A DNA stretch of 64,000 nucleotides from Nostocoides sp. Soil756 (GTDB lineage Bacteria; Actinomycetota; Actinomycetes; Actinomycetales; Dermatophilaceae): assembly GCF_001428065.1 (NCBI RefSeq), contig NZ_LMSE01000002.1:1077362-1141361 (forward strand). The letters are read 5' to 3'. A program made the position numbers and the translations under genes. Each line of letters begins with the position of its first letter. Position 1 is the stretch's first letter. The notes beneath the pieces are model-generated. The model made no database searches. It saw only the letters and a program-made list of their open reading frames with translations, and had not been told where the DNA came from. Below, piece by piece: positions 16,619-24,665 of the stretch.

Positions 16619-16711
16619 GGGCGCCCGGCCGGGTCGCCCGCTGAGAGGCCGCTGACCGACACGCCGGGGTGCGGCTGCGGGACGCCGCACCGCCACCCCT
16701 AGGCTCGGCGC

Positions 16712-17575
16712 GTGCCCGTCGAGCTCTCCTACGTCCAAGCCGTGATCCTCGGGATCGTCGAGGGGCTCACCGAGTTCCTGCCGATCTCTTCCACCGGCCA
16801 CCTCACCATCGCCGAGCAGCTGCTCGGGCTCCCGGTGCGGGCGCCGGCCGTCACGGCGTACACCGCCATCATCCAGATCGGGGCCATCGCGGCCACTTTC
16901 ATCTACTTCGCGCGCACCATCGCGCGGCTGGCGGTCGCCTGGTTCCGCGGGCTCACGACCCCGGCGGCCCGCGAGGAGCACGACTACCGGCTCGCCTGGG
17001 CCGTCATCGTCGGGTCCATCCCGGTGGGCATCGTCGGGTTCCTGCTCAAGGACGTGATCTCGGGGCCGCTGCGCAGCCTGTGGGTCGTCGCGGGAGCGCT
17101 GGTGCTCTGGAGCGCGGTCATCTGGGTCGCCGAGCAGCGCCACGACGTGCTGGTGAAGCAGGGGACCCAGCGGGGCGAGGGGCAGGTGACCGTCGTCGAC
17201 GGCCTGGTCATCGGGCTGGTGCAGTGCTTCAGCCTCATCCCGGGGGTGTCGCGCTCCGGTGCCACCATCTCGGCCGGGCTGCTGCGCGGCATCGACCGGG
17301 TCACCGCCACCCGGCTCTCGTTCTTCATGGCCATCCCCGCCCTGACCGCCGCCGGCCTGTTCGAGCTGGTCGACGCCCGCCACGACCTCGCGGTGCTGGG
17401 CGTCGGGCAGATGCTGGTCGGCATCCTCGTCGCGTTCGTGACCGCCTACGCCTCCATCGCGTGGCTGCTGCGCTTCGTCGCCACCAACTCGCTGCGCCCC
17501 TTCGTCTGGTACCGAGTGGCCCTGGGCGTGCTGCTGGTCGTGGCCCTGGCAGCGGGCTGGGTCAGCGCCACCTGA
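16712..17575 (+). CDS. uppP: Undecaprenyl-diphosphatase UppP (BacA)
   Basis: A 287-residue integral membrane enzyme that dephosphorylates undecaprenyl pyrophosphate so the lipid carrier can be reused in peptidoglycan synthesis; overexpression gives bacitracin resistance. Both signature segments are intact: EGLTEFLPISSTGHLTIAEQ near the N-terminus and PGVSRSGATISAGL at about residues 179-192. About eight membrane helices are visible. The GTG start lies six bases after TAGGCT (16700-16705). It converges on corA with only 12 bp between stops. In M. tuberculosis uppP (Rv2136c) sits in the same neighbourhood. Confidence 0.95.
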   Translation: MPVELSYVQAVILGIVEGLTEFLPISSTGHLTIAEQLLGLPVRAPAVTAYTAIIQIGAIAATFIYFARTIARLAVAWFRGLTTPAAREEHDYRLAWAVIVGSIPVGIVGFLLKDVISGPLRSLWVVAGALVLWSAVIWVAEQRHDVLVKQGTQRGEGQVTVVDGLVIGLVQCFSLIPGVSRSGATISAGLLRGIDRVTATRLSFFMAIPALTAAGLFELVDARHDLAVLGVGQMLVGILVAFVTAYASIAWLLRFVATNSLRPFVWYRVALGVLLVVALAAGWVSAT

Positions 17576-17587
17576 GCCACGGTCGGG

Positions 17588-18601
17588 TCAGAGCCAGCCG
17601 CTGCGCTTGAAGGCGCGGTACATGGCCAGGCAGGCCGCGCCCATGACGGCCAGCACCACGAAGTAGCCGTACTCGAACTGGCCGCCCCCGACGGTGACGC
17701 TGGCGCTGAGCTCGGGCATGTTGTCGAAGTTCATACCGTAGATGCCGGCGATCATCGTGGGCACCGCCGCGATGGCCACCCACGCCGAGATGCGCCGCAT
17801 GTCGTTGTTCTGCTGCACCGTGACCTGGGCCAGATGCGCGCCGAGGACGTCGGTGAGCAGCCGGTCGTAGGACTCGATGTGCTCGATGACCCCGTGCAGG
17901 TGGTCGCTGACGTCGCGCAGCCGCAGCCGGACCTCACCCTCGGGGACCGGGGACCGGGAGGAGAGGTGCAGCATCCGGAGCGGCTCCTCCAGCGGCGACG
18001 CGGCCCGCTTGAACTCCAGCACCTCGCGCTTGAGCCGGTAGATGGTGGCGGTGTTGGTGTGGTCGCCGGAGAAGACCGCCGTCTCGATCTCCTCGAGGTC
18101 GCGGGCCACCTCGGCGTCGATCTCGACGTAACCGTCGACGACCCGGTCCAGGACGCGGTGCAGGACGCCGAGAGGGCCGAGCCGCAGGGCCTCGGGGTCG
18201 GCCTCGAGCTCCTTGCGGATGCCGGTGAGGGGGGTCAGCTCACCGCGGCGGACGGTGACGACGAACCGGTCGCCGACGAAGACCATCACCTCACCGGTCT
18301 CGATGTCGGAGGTGCGGTCGATGTAGCGCAGCGGCTTCAGCACCACGAAGACGGTGTCGTCGTAGAGCTCGACCTTGGTGCGCTGGCGGCCGTTGACGGC
18401 ATCCTCGACGGCCAGCGGATGCAGCGCCAGCTCGGTGTTGACCTCGTCGAACTCCTCCCGGGTGGGGTCCTTGAGCCCGATCCAGAGGAAGCCGGTGTGG
18501 TCGCTCGAGGCCCGTAGGCCCGCGAGCTCGTCGGACAGGTCGCCGCAGGGGCGGCGCAGCCCGTCCTCGTAGATGGCGCGGTCGACGATCACGCTGGCCA
18601 T
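17588..18601 (-). CDS. corA: CorA-family magnesium/cobalt channel
   Basis: A 337-residue CorA-type divalent cation transporter. A large acidic cytoplasmic N-terminal domain precedes two C-terminal membrane helices with the selectivity motif GMN (IYGMNFDNMPEL). The end of the long stalk helix (NNDMRRISAWVAIAAVPTMI) is typical. The ATG at 18601 (MASVIVDRAI) was chosen over an ATG ten codons upstream because family members begin close to this position. It is divergent from the phosphatase gene; the intergenic region is 54 bp. Confidence 0.92.
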   Translation of the reverse strand: MASVIVDRAIYEDGLRRPCGDLSDELAGLRASSDHTGFLWIGLKDPTREEFDEVNTELALHPLAVEDAVNGRQRTKVELYDDTVFVVLKPLRYIDRTSDIETGEVMVFVGDRFVVTVRRGELTPLTGIRKELEADPEALRLGPLGVLHRVLDRVVDGYVEIDAEVARDLEEIETAVFSGDHTNTATIYRLKREVLEFKRAASPLEEPLRMLHLSSRSPVPEGEVRLRLRDVSDHLHGVIEHIESYDRLLTDVLGAHLAQVTVQQNNDMRRISAWVAIAAVPTMIAGIYGMNFDNMPELSASVTVGGGQFEYGYFVVLAVMGAACLAMYRAFKRSGWL

Positions 18602-18655
18602 TGTGGGTGACGCCGGCGTCGGCGCGCCCACGACCCGCCCCTACGATGGTCTCTC

Positions 18656-19348
18656 GTGGCCATCGTCCTGCTCCTGCGGCACGGGCACTCCACCGCCAAC
18701 GCCGCGGGGGTGCTCGCCGGCTGGTCCGAGGGCGTCGGGCTCACCGACACCGGCCGGGGCCAGGCCGAGCGGGTCGCGGCGCGGCTGGCTCCGCTGGCAG
18801 TCGTCCGGGCGGTGTCGAGCCCGCTGCAGCGCTGCCGCGAGACGGTGGCGGTCGCCCTGCCCGGGCTCGAGGCGGGCACCGATGAGCGCATCGGCGAGTG
18901 CCACTACGGCGCCTGGACCGGCCGCGCGCTCTCGGAGGCCGCCAAGGACCCGCTGTGGCGCACCATCCAGGACGACCCCGGCGCCGCCACCTTCCCGCCG
19001 TCGCCCGACTACGCGGCCGAGTCCCTGGGCCAGATGGCCGACCGGGTGGTGGCCGGCCTGCGGGCCCTGGACGCAGAGGTCGAGGCCGAGCACGGCGCGG
19101 CGGCCGTCTGGGTGGCCGTGAGCCACGGCGACCCCATCAAGGCCGTCGTGGCCGAGGCGGTGGGCGCGGGCATCGCCGGGCTGCAGCGGGTGCGCGTCGA
19201 CCCCGGCACCGTCACCGCCGTGCACATCACGCCGACCCGCATGGTGCTGCTGGCCAGCAACACCGTCGAGGGGGACCTGGCACCACTGGTCGCCGTCCCG
19301 ACGGCGCACGCCGCGGGGGACTCCACCGTCGGCGGCGGCGAGGGCTGA
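18656..19348 (+). CDS. Histidine phosphatase family protein (MSMEG_4193-like)
   Basis: A 230-residue phosphoglycerate-mutase-fold phosphatase. The catalytic motif LLLRHGHSTAN starts at about residue 5, with His9 as the phospho-acceptor. A second catalytic His lies in VAVSHGDPIKAV. This subgroup occurs next to mshC and DUF3090 genes in actinobacteria and its substrate is unknown. The GTG start is eight bases after TACGAT (18642-18647). The gene ends before a hairpin (19363-19385), so it is probably a single-gene unit here. Confidence 0.88.
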   Translation: MAIVLLLRHGHSTANAAGVLAGWSEGVGLTDTGRGQAERVAARLAPLAVVRAVSSPLQRCRETVAVALPGLEAGTDERIGECHYGAWTGRALSEAAKDPLWRTIQDDPGAATFPPSPDYAAESLGQMADRVVAGLRALDAEVEAEHGAAAVWVAVSHGDPIKAVVAEAVGAGIAGLQRVRVDPGTVTAVHITPTRMVLLASNTVEGDLAPLVAVPTAHAAGDSTVGGGEG

Positions 19349-19362
19349 CGCCCGTCGCACCG

Positions 19363-19385
19363 GCGGCCGGGGGACCACCGGCCGC
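19363..19385 (+). terminator. Terminator-like hairpin before the cobalt transporter operon
   Basis: GCGGCCGG (19363-19370), a 7-base loop, then CCGGCCGC (19378-19385), followed directly by TTGTT. This 8-bp GC stem 14 bp after the phosphatase stop, with a short T-containing tail, looks like an intrinsic terminator. Confidence 0.6.
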
Positions 19386-19388
19386 TTG

Positions 19389-19405
19389 TTGCGAAGGATG
19401 TGCAA
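19389..19405. promoter_or_regulatory. Candidate metal-regulator operator upstream of cbiM
   Basis: TTGCGAAGGATGTGCAA is an inverted repeat of TTGC and GCAA separated by 9 bp, in the 129-bp gap before cbiM. It is AT-rich relative to its surroundings and lies between a terminator and the operon start, where a promoter is expected. A nickel/cobalt- or zinc-responsive repressor could bind here; I cannot name it from sequence. I saw no cobalamin riboswitch elements in this gap. Confidence 0.4.
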
Positions 19406-19477
19406 TAGTCGGTCTGGACGAGACGCGGAGGGCGCGACCCGGGCCCCCTGCGGTGGCCACGACGGACTGAGGCGAGC

Positions 19478-20167
19478 ATGCACGTACCCGACGGGTTCCT
19501 CGACGCGCCGACCTCGGTGGCCACGATGGTGGCGGCCGGCGGGGTGGTCGCGGCCTCGCTGGTGCGGGCCTCGCGCCACGAGCTCGACGAGCGCACCGCG
19601 CCCCTGGCCGGGCTCGTCGCGGTCTTCGTCTTCGCCGCCCAGATGGTCAACTTCCCGGTGGGTGCCGGCACCTCGGGGCACCTGATCGGAGCCTCGCTGG
19701 CCGCGGTGCTGGTCGGCCCGGCGACGGCCACGCTGTGCCTCACGGTGGTGCTGTCCGTGCAGGCCTTCCTCTTCGCCGACGGCGGCGTGACGGCGCTGGG
19801 CACCAACGTTCTGCTGATGGGCGTCATCGCCGTCTGGGTGGGCTACGGGGTCGCCAGGGCCGTCCTGGCCGTGCTGCCGCGGCGGATGTCGAGCGTGCCC
19901 CTGGCGGCCGCCGCCGGCTCGTTCGTCAGCGTCCCCGCCGCGGCGCTGGTCTTCACCGGCCTGTTCGCGGCCGGTGGCGTGGCGCCCATCCCGCTGGGGC
20001 CGCTCGTCGCGGCGATGGTGGGCTGGCACCTGCTCATCGGCGTCGGCGAGGCGCTGATCACCTTCCTGGCGGTCTCGAGCATCGTCGCGGCCCGCCCCGA
20101 CCTGGTGCACGCCGCCCGCGGCCGGATGCCGGCCCTGCAGCTGCGCACCCCGGAGCCGGTGGCGTGA
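19478..20167 (+). CDS. cbiM: CbiM/NikM: Co/Ni ECF transporter substrate-binding subunit
   Basis: A 229-residue membrane protein, the S-component of a group I energy-coupling factor transporter for Co2+ or Ni2+. It starts MHVPDGFLDAPTS; the N-terminal amine and His2 of this M-H-(I/V) motif are the metal ligands in the family, so the ATG at 19478 must be the true start. About six to seven helices follow, including VNFPVGAGTSGHLIGASLAA, which carries further ligand residues. It begins a four-gene operon with overlapping or nearly touching junctions. Metal choice (Co or Ni) is not clear from sequence; metH in this window needs cobalamin. Confidence 0.93.
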   Translation: MHVPDGFLDAPTSVATMVAAGGVVAASLVRASRHELDERTAPLAGLVAVFVFAAQMVNFPVGAGTSGHLIGASLAAVLVGPATATLCLTVVLSVQAFLFADGGVTALGTNVLLMGVIAVWVGYGVARAVLAVLPRRMSSVPLAAAAGSFVSVPAAALVFTGLFAAGGVAPIPLGPLVAAMVGWHLLIGVGEALITFLAVSSIVAARPDLVHAARGRMPALQLRTPEPVA

Positions 20168-20505
20168 GCGCCGACGCCACCCCCGAGGGGCCCCGGCCCC
20201 GGGTCAGCACCCGCCGGCTCGTGCTGGTCGGGGCGGCCGTCTGCCTCGTCATCGCCGGGGTGGTCTCCTTCTTCGCCTCGCGTCACCCCGACGGGCTGCA
20301 GCACGTCGCGCAAAGCCTCGGCTTCGCCGGCGCCGCCCGCGAGTCGGCCGCCGCGGGGTCGCCGCTGGCCGGCTACGGGGTCGACGGCGTCTCGAACGGG
20401 TTCCTGTCCGGCGGCCTGGCCGGGGTCGTCGGGCTTGTCGTCGTCGCCGTGGTGATGGGCGGGCTCGTGCTCCTGCTGCGGCGGCTCGGCCGCCGGCGCG
20501 GCTGA
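20164..20505 (+). CDS. PDGLE-domain CbiN-like subunit
   Basis: A 113-residue protein with two membrane helices (LVLVGAAVCLVIAGVVSFFA and the Gly-rich AGVVGLVVVAVVMGGLVLLL). A short extracytoplasmic loop contains HPDGLQHVAQSLGF, the PDGL(E) motif of NikN/CbiN-type small components that help load metal into CbiM. GTG overlaps the cbiM stop by 4 nt. The loop sequence SPLAGYGVDG is also typical of PDGLE proteins. Confidence 0.85.
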   Translation: MSADATPEGPRPRVSTRRLVLVGAAVCLVIAGVVSFFASRHPDGLQHVAQSLGFAGAARESAAAGSPLAGYGVDGVSNGFLSGGLAGVVGLVVVAVVMGGLVLLLRRLGRRRG

Positions 20506-20506
20506 G

Positions 20507-21271
20507 GTGGGCTCCGGCCACGGCTCGCACCTGCACGTCGAGGGTGCCAGCAGGCTGCACCAGGTGCCGGCGCACGCCAAGCTCGTCGGCCTCGTCGCCT
20601 TCGTCCTGGCCGTCGTCAGCGTCCCCAACGGCGCGCACGCCGTGCTGGGCGCCCTGCTGCTGCTGGCGGTGGGCGTCCTGGTCTCCACCCGCGTCGCGCC
20701 GCGCCACGTCCTGCCGCGCCTGGCCGTCGAGACCCCCTTCGCGGTCTTCGCCCTCGTCCTGCCGTTCGTGGCGGTCGGGCCTCGGGTCGACATCGGCCCG
20801 CTCACCGTCTCGCAGACCGGGCTCACGGCCGCGCTGGCCCTGCTGCTGAAGGGCACCACCGGCGTCGTCGCGGCCATCGCGTTCGCGGTCACGACCCGCC
20901 CCCGCGACCTCGTCCGGGCCCTGCAGCACCTCAAGGTGCCCGACCCGCTGGTGCTCATCGCGTCGTTCATGGTCCGCTACGTCGACGTCGTGGGCGACCA
21001 GCTCCGCCGGATGCGCGTGGCCCGGTTGTCGCGCGGGTTCAGCGCCCGCTCGGTGCGCTCGTGGCCGGTGCTGGCCGCCGGCACGGGGGCACTGTTCATC
21101 CGCAGCTACGAACGCGGCGAGCGGGTCCACCTCGCCATGGTCAGCCGGGGCTGGTCGGGCCGGATGCCGGTCACCGACCCGCTGGCCGCCGGCCCCGGTA
21201 CCTGGGCGCTGGCCCTGCTGCCGGCCCTGGTGGCGGCGGCGTCGTCGGTGGGCGCGAGGATGGCCGCGTGA
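20507..21271 (+). CDS. cbiQ: CbiQ: ECF transporter T-component
   Basis: A 254-residue transmembrane coupling protein that links the S-component to the ATPase. It has about five helices, and the family's cytoplasmic coupling motif region appears as RMRVARLSRGFSARSVRSW (Ala-Arg-Gly type) with a second 'SRGWSGRMP'. GTG start 1 bp after the previous stop; the end overlaps cbiO by 4 nt. His/Gly-rich start (GSGHGSHLHVEG) may bind metal, or may be incidental. Confidence 0.9.
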   Translation: MGSGHGSHLHVEGASRLHQVPAHAKLVGLVAFVLAVVSVPNGAHAVLGALLLLAVGVLVSTRVAPRHVLPRLAVETPFAVFALVLPFVAVGPRVDIGPLTVSQTGLTAALALLLKGTTGVVAAIAFAVTTRPRDLVRALQHLKVPDPLVLIASFMVRYVDVVGDQLRRMRVARLSRGFSARSVRSWPVLAAGTGALFIRSYERGERVHLAMVSRGWSGRMPVTDPLAAGPGTWALALLPALVAAASSVGARMAA

Positions 21272-21999
21272 CCACCCCCGTCCTCGACCTGCGCGGCGTC
21301 GCCTACGCCTACCCGGGCGGGCACCAGGCCCTCTTCGGGGTCGACCTGCACGTGCACCCGGGGGAGCGGGTGGCCCTGCTGGGCCCGAACGGCGCCGGCA
21401 AGACGACCTTGGTGCTGCACCTCAACGGCGTGCTGACCCCGGGCCACGGCACCGTCCTGGTCTCGGGGATGCCGGTCACCGGCGAGAACCTCCTCGAGAT
21501 CCGGCGGCGGGTCGGCATCGTCTTCCAGGACCCCGACGACCAGCTCTTCATGCCCACGGTGCGCGACGACGTCGCCTTCGGCCCGGCCAACCTGGGGCTG
21601 CGCGGCGCCGAGCTCGACGCCCGCGTGGTCGAGGCCCTCGAGGCCGTGGGGGTCGCCGACCTCGCCGCCCGGGCGCCGCACCACCTGTCGTTCGGCCAGC
21701 GGCGCCGGGTCGCCATCGCCACCGTGCTGGCGATGCGCCCGCAGATCCTGGTCCTCGACGAGCCGAGCTCGAACCTCGACCCCGCCTCGCGGCGCGAGCT
21801 GGCCGACATCCTGCGCGGCCTCGACGTGACCATCCTCATGGTCACCCACGACCTGCCGTACGCGGTCGAGCTCTGCCCCCGGGCGGTCGTGCTCAGCGAG
21901 GGCACCGTGGTGGCCGACGGCGTCACCCGCGAGCTCCTCGCGGACGCCGACCTGATGGCCCGCCACCGCCTGGAGCTCCCGGTCGGCTTCTCGATCTAG
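21268..21999 (+). CDS. cbiO: CbiO: ECF transporter ATPase
   Basis: A 243-residue ABC ATPase. Walker A is GPNGAGKTT, the Q-loop is VFQDPDDQLFMPTV, Walker B is ILVLDEPSSNLDP and the switch His is in VTHDLPYAV. The ABC signature reads LSFGQ rather than LSGGQ, a tolerated variant. A single ATPase gene implies a homodimer. The TAG stop (21997-21999) is the first half of TAGGGT, which is positioned as the -10 of the next gene. Confidence 0.93.
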   Translation: MTTPVLDLRGVAYAYPGGHQALFGVDLHVHPGERVALLGPNGAGKTTLVLHLNGVLTPGHGTVLVSGMPVTGENLLEIRRRVGIVFQDPDDQLFMPTVRDDVAFGPANLGLRGAELDARVVEALEAVGVADLAARAPHHLSFGQRRRVAIATVLAMRPQILVLDEPSSNLDPASRRELADILRGLDVTILMVTHDLPYAVELCPRAVVLSEGTVVADGVTRELLADADLMARHRLELPVGFSI

Positions 22000-22002
22000 G
22001 GT
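21997..22002 (+). promoter_or_regulatory. -10 element TAGGGT embedded in the cbiO stop codon
   Basis: TAGGGT begins with the TAG stop of cbiO and ends seven bases before the ATG of the DUF3090 gene, the same geometry as many other starts in the window. It implies an independent leaderless promoter for DUF3090-SCO1664 despite the near-operon spacing. Confidence 0.6.
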
Positions 22003-22009
22003 GGGTGCC

Positions 22010-22519
22010 ATGCCTGCCACCGTCTTCGACCCGCCCGAGCGCTTCGTCGCCGGCACCGTCGGCCCGCCCGGCGGGCGCACCTTCTTCCTCCAGGCCAGCG
22101 ACGCGGGCCGGGTGGTGTCGGTCTCGCTCGAGAAGATGCAGGTCAGCGTGCTCGCCGACCGGGTCAACGACCTGCTCGACGCGCACGCCGAAGGCACTGC
22201 CACCGAGCCCGTCGGCGACGGCGACACCGACCCGCTGACCACCCCCATCGAGGACGAGTTCCGGGTCGACACCCTGAGCCTGGCCTGGGACCTCGAGCGC
22301 TCCGTGCTGGTCATCGAGTGCCACGACCAGGACCCCGAGGAGGTCGGCGAGGGCGTGCTGCAGACGCTGCGGGTCGTGCTGAGCGCGCCGGCGGCCCGGG
22401 CCTTCGCACGACGCTGCGCCAAGGTCATCTCGGCGGGCCGCCCGGCCTGCCCGTTCTGCGGCCAGCCGCTCGACCCCTCCGGCCACATCTGCCCGCGTGC
22501 CAACGGGTACCGGCGCTGA
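22010..22519 (+). CDS. DUF3090 family protein
   Basis: A 169-residue protein conserved in actinobacteria beside mshC. It begins MPATVFDPPERFVAGTVGPP and ends with a treble-clef-like zinc site (CPFCGQPLDPSGHICPR, two CxxC-like pairs). Function is unknown. In this group it is paired with the SCO1664-family kinase-like protein, whose gene overlaps it by 23 nt. I chose ATG 22010 over the in-frame GTG at 22001 because of the seven-base distance from TAGGGT. Confidence 0.88.
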   Translation: MPATVFDPPERFVAGTVGPPGGRTFFLQASDAGRVVSVSLEKMQVSVLADRVNDLLDAHAEGTATEPVGDGDTDPLTTPIEDEFRVDTLSLAWDLERSVLVIECHDQDPEEVGEGVLQTLRVVLSAPAARAFARRCAKVISAGRPACPFCGQPLDPSGHICPRANGYRR

Positions 22520-23297
22520 GCTCGAGGAGCTCCTGACCCGGGGCGACCTCACGCCCGTCGGCCGGATCTCGGGCTCCTCCAACGGCGCGCTGCTGTGCTT
22601 CGTCGGAGACCCGGCCGACGAGGTGCTCGTCATCCACAAGCCCGAGGCCACCGAGCGCCGGCTGTGGGACTACCCCGACGGCACCCTCGTGGCGCGCGAG
22701 CGTGCGGCGTACCTCGTCAGCGAGGCGGGCGGCTTCGACGTCGTCCCGCCCACCGTCATCCGTTCCGGCCCCCTGGGCCCCGGGTCGGTGCAGCTGTGGG
22801 TCGGTGCGGTCGACGGTGAGCGGGACCCGCTGGTCGACGTCCTGGAGCCGGTGGAGGTGCCTGACGGCTGGCTGGTCGTCCTCGAGGGCGAGTCGAGCCT
22901 GGGGGAGCCTGTCGTCGTGGCGCACAGCCCTGACGCGGCGCTGCGCACGGTGGCCGTGCTCGACGCCGCGCTGAACAACTCCGACCGCAAGGGCAGCCAC
23001 GTCCTGCGCGACGGCCACCTCGTGCGCGGGTGCGACCACGGGGTCAGCCTCGGCGTCGAGCCCAAGCTGCGCACCGTGCTCTGGGGCTGGGCCGGTGAAC
23101 CCCTCGTCGATGCCGACGTGGCCCGGCTGGAACGGCTCCAGGACGCCCTGCGCGGTGAGCTCGACGAGGCGCTGAGCCCGTTGCTCACCGTCGACGAGGT
23201 CGAGGCGCTGCGCCGCCGGGTGGCCCGGCTGCTGCGCCGGGGGGTCCATCCCTCACCACGCGGGGGCTGGCCCGCCATCCCGTGGCCGGCCCTGTGA
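22497..23297 (+). CDS. SCO1664-family HipA/PI4K-like protein
   Basis: A 266-residue protein of the SCO1664 family, unknown function but with a kinase-like layout. There is a SSNGALLCFVG loop, a conserved Lys in VLVIHKPEATERRLWDYPDG, then LNNSDRKGSHVL and VRGCDHGVSLG. These correspond to the catalytic Asp/Asn segment and the metal-binding 'DHG' seen in HipA-like kinases. GTG start inside the end of DUF3090 (23-nt overlap) shows tight coupling. The partner and location next to mshC suggest a link to mycothiol or redox, but this is only context. Confidence 0.82.
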   Translation: MPTGTGAELEELLTRGDLTPVGRISGSSNGALLCFVGDPADEVLVIHKPEATERRLWDYPDGTLVARERAAYLVSEAGGFDVVPPTVIRSGPLGPGSVQLWVGAVDGERDPLVDVLEPVEVPDGWLVVLEGESSLGEPVVVAHSPDAALRTVAVLDAALNNSDRKGSHVLRDGHLVRGCDHGVSLGVEPKLRTVLWGWAGEPLVDADVARLERLQDALRGELDEALSPLLTVDEVEALRRRVARLLRRGVHPSPRGGWPAIPWPAL

Positions 23298-23320
23298 CCG
23301 TCGCACCGTAGGCTCGGCCC

Positions 23321-24598
23321 GTGAAGTCGTGGCCCCCGCCGTTCGTCCCCGCCGTCCCTGGTCACGGAGAGCCCCTCCGGCTCCACGACACCGCGTCCGG
23401 GCAGGTGCGGGCCGTGGAGGCCGGTGACGTCGCCCGCCTCTACGTCTGCGGCATCACCCCCTACGACGCCACCCACCTCGGGCACGCGGCGACCTACGTC
23501 ACCTTCGACCTCGTCATCCGGGCGCTGCGCGACAGCGGGCACCGGGTCGAGTACGTGCAGAACGTCACCGACGTCGACGACCCCCTGCTCGAGCGGGCGG
23601 CCCGCGACGGGCGCGACTGGCGTGAGCTCGCCACCGCCGAGATCGACCTGTTCCGTGAGGACATGACCGCGCTGGCCGTCATCCCCCCGGACGCGTTCCG
23701 CGGCGTCGTGGAGTCGATGGACGAGATCACCGCCGCGGTGCGCCGACTGCTCGAGAGCGGCGCGGCCTACCGGCTGCCGGTGCCCCAAGGCGAGGGCGGC
23801 ACCGGGGGCGACGACGTCTACCTCGACCTGGGCCGCACCCCCTCGTTCGGCGACGTGTCGCGCTGGAGTCCCGAGCAGATGGACGCCGTCTTCGCCGACC
23901 GGGGCGGCGACCCCGACCGCGCCGGCAAGCGCGGCCGCTTCGACCCCCTGCTGTGGCGCGGCGCCCGGGCGGGCGAGCCCTCCTGGGCCGACGACGTGCT
24001 CGGTGACGGGCGCCCGGGCTGGCACATCGAGTGCACCGCCATCGCGCTCGAGCACCTCGGTCACCCCCTCGACATCCAGGGCGGCGGCACCGACCTGGTC
24101 TTCCCGCACCACGAGATGAGCGCGGTCCAGTCCGTCACGTTGACCGGTGACCCGACGTTCGCGCGGTTCTACGTGCACCAGGCGATGGTCGGCCTCGACG
24201 GCGAGAAGATGAGCAAGTCGCGCGGCAACCTCGTCCTGGTCTCCCGGCTGCGCGCCGCGGGCGTCGACCCGATGGCCGTCCGGCTGGTGCTGCTGGCCCA
24301 GCACTACCGCACCGACTGGGAGTACACCGACGACCTGCTGGCCACGGCCCAGGCCCGCCTCGACCGCTGGCGTGAGGCACTGTCGGGCAACGGCGGGGTC
24401 GACGCCACCGACACCGTCGCCGCCGTCCGGGCGGCCGTGGCCGACGACCTCGCCACGCCGCGGGCCCTCGAGGCCGTCGACGCTTGGTGCGAGCGCACCC
24501 TGGCGCGCTCGGGGTCGGGCACGGACGAGGGGTTCGAGGCCGGGGCGCCGGGCGTCCTGGCCCGCGCCCTCGACGCGCTGCTCGGCATCCGCCTCTGA
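23321..24598 (+). CDS. mshC: MshC: mycothiol cysteine ligase
   Basis: A 425-residue ATP-dependent ligase that joins L-cysteine to the amino group of GlcN-Ins in mycothiol biosynthesis. It is a paralogue of cysteinyl-tRNA synthetase lacking the anticodon domain. The zinc Cys43 and HIGH-type motif lie in YVCGITPYDATHLGHAATYV, a further zinc region in WHIECTAIALEHLG, and the KMSKS loop in GEKMSKSRGNLVLV. Length is normal for MshC (about 410-425). The GTG start is six bases after TAGGCT (23309-23314). Its presence marks the organism as a mycothiol-producing actinobacterium. Confidence 0.96.
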   Translation: MKSWPPPFVPAVPGHGEPLRLHDTASGQVRAVEAGDVARLYVCGITPYDATHLGHAATYVTFDLVIRALRDSGHRVEYVQNVTDVDDPLLERAARDGRDWRELATAEIDLFREDMTALAVIPPDAFRGVVESMDEITAAVRRLLESGAAYRLPVPQGEGGTGGDDVYLDLGRTPSFGDVSRWSPEQMDAVFADRGGDPDRAGKRGRFDPLLWRGARAGEPSWADDVLGDGRPGWHIECTAIALEHLGHPLDIQGGGTDLVFPHHEMSAVQSVTLTGDPTFARFYVHQAMVGLDGEKMSKSRGNLVLVSRLRAAGVDPMAVRLVLLAQHYRTDWEYTDDLLATAQARLDRWREALSGNGGVDATDTVAAVRAAVADDLATPRALEAVDAWCERTLARSGSGTDEGFEAGAPGVLARALDALLGIRL

Positions 24599-24665
24599 GG
24601 GGTCGCCCCGGCTCGTCACCGCCGTCCGCACGCGCTGAACGCCCCCGGCTGGCATGCTGACCGCC

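Noticed and set aside
19349..19477. Cobalamin riboswitch upstream of cbiM
   Set aside because: At 129 bp it is too short, and it lacks the B12-box and the usual multi-helix core. A terminator hairpin and a short inverted repeat explain the visible structure.
21664..21735. CbiO signature LSFGQ as a sign of an inactive ATPase
   Set aside because: All other catalytic motifs are intact and LSFGQ-type variants occur in functional ABC proteins, so I do not treat it as damage.
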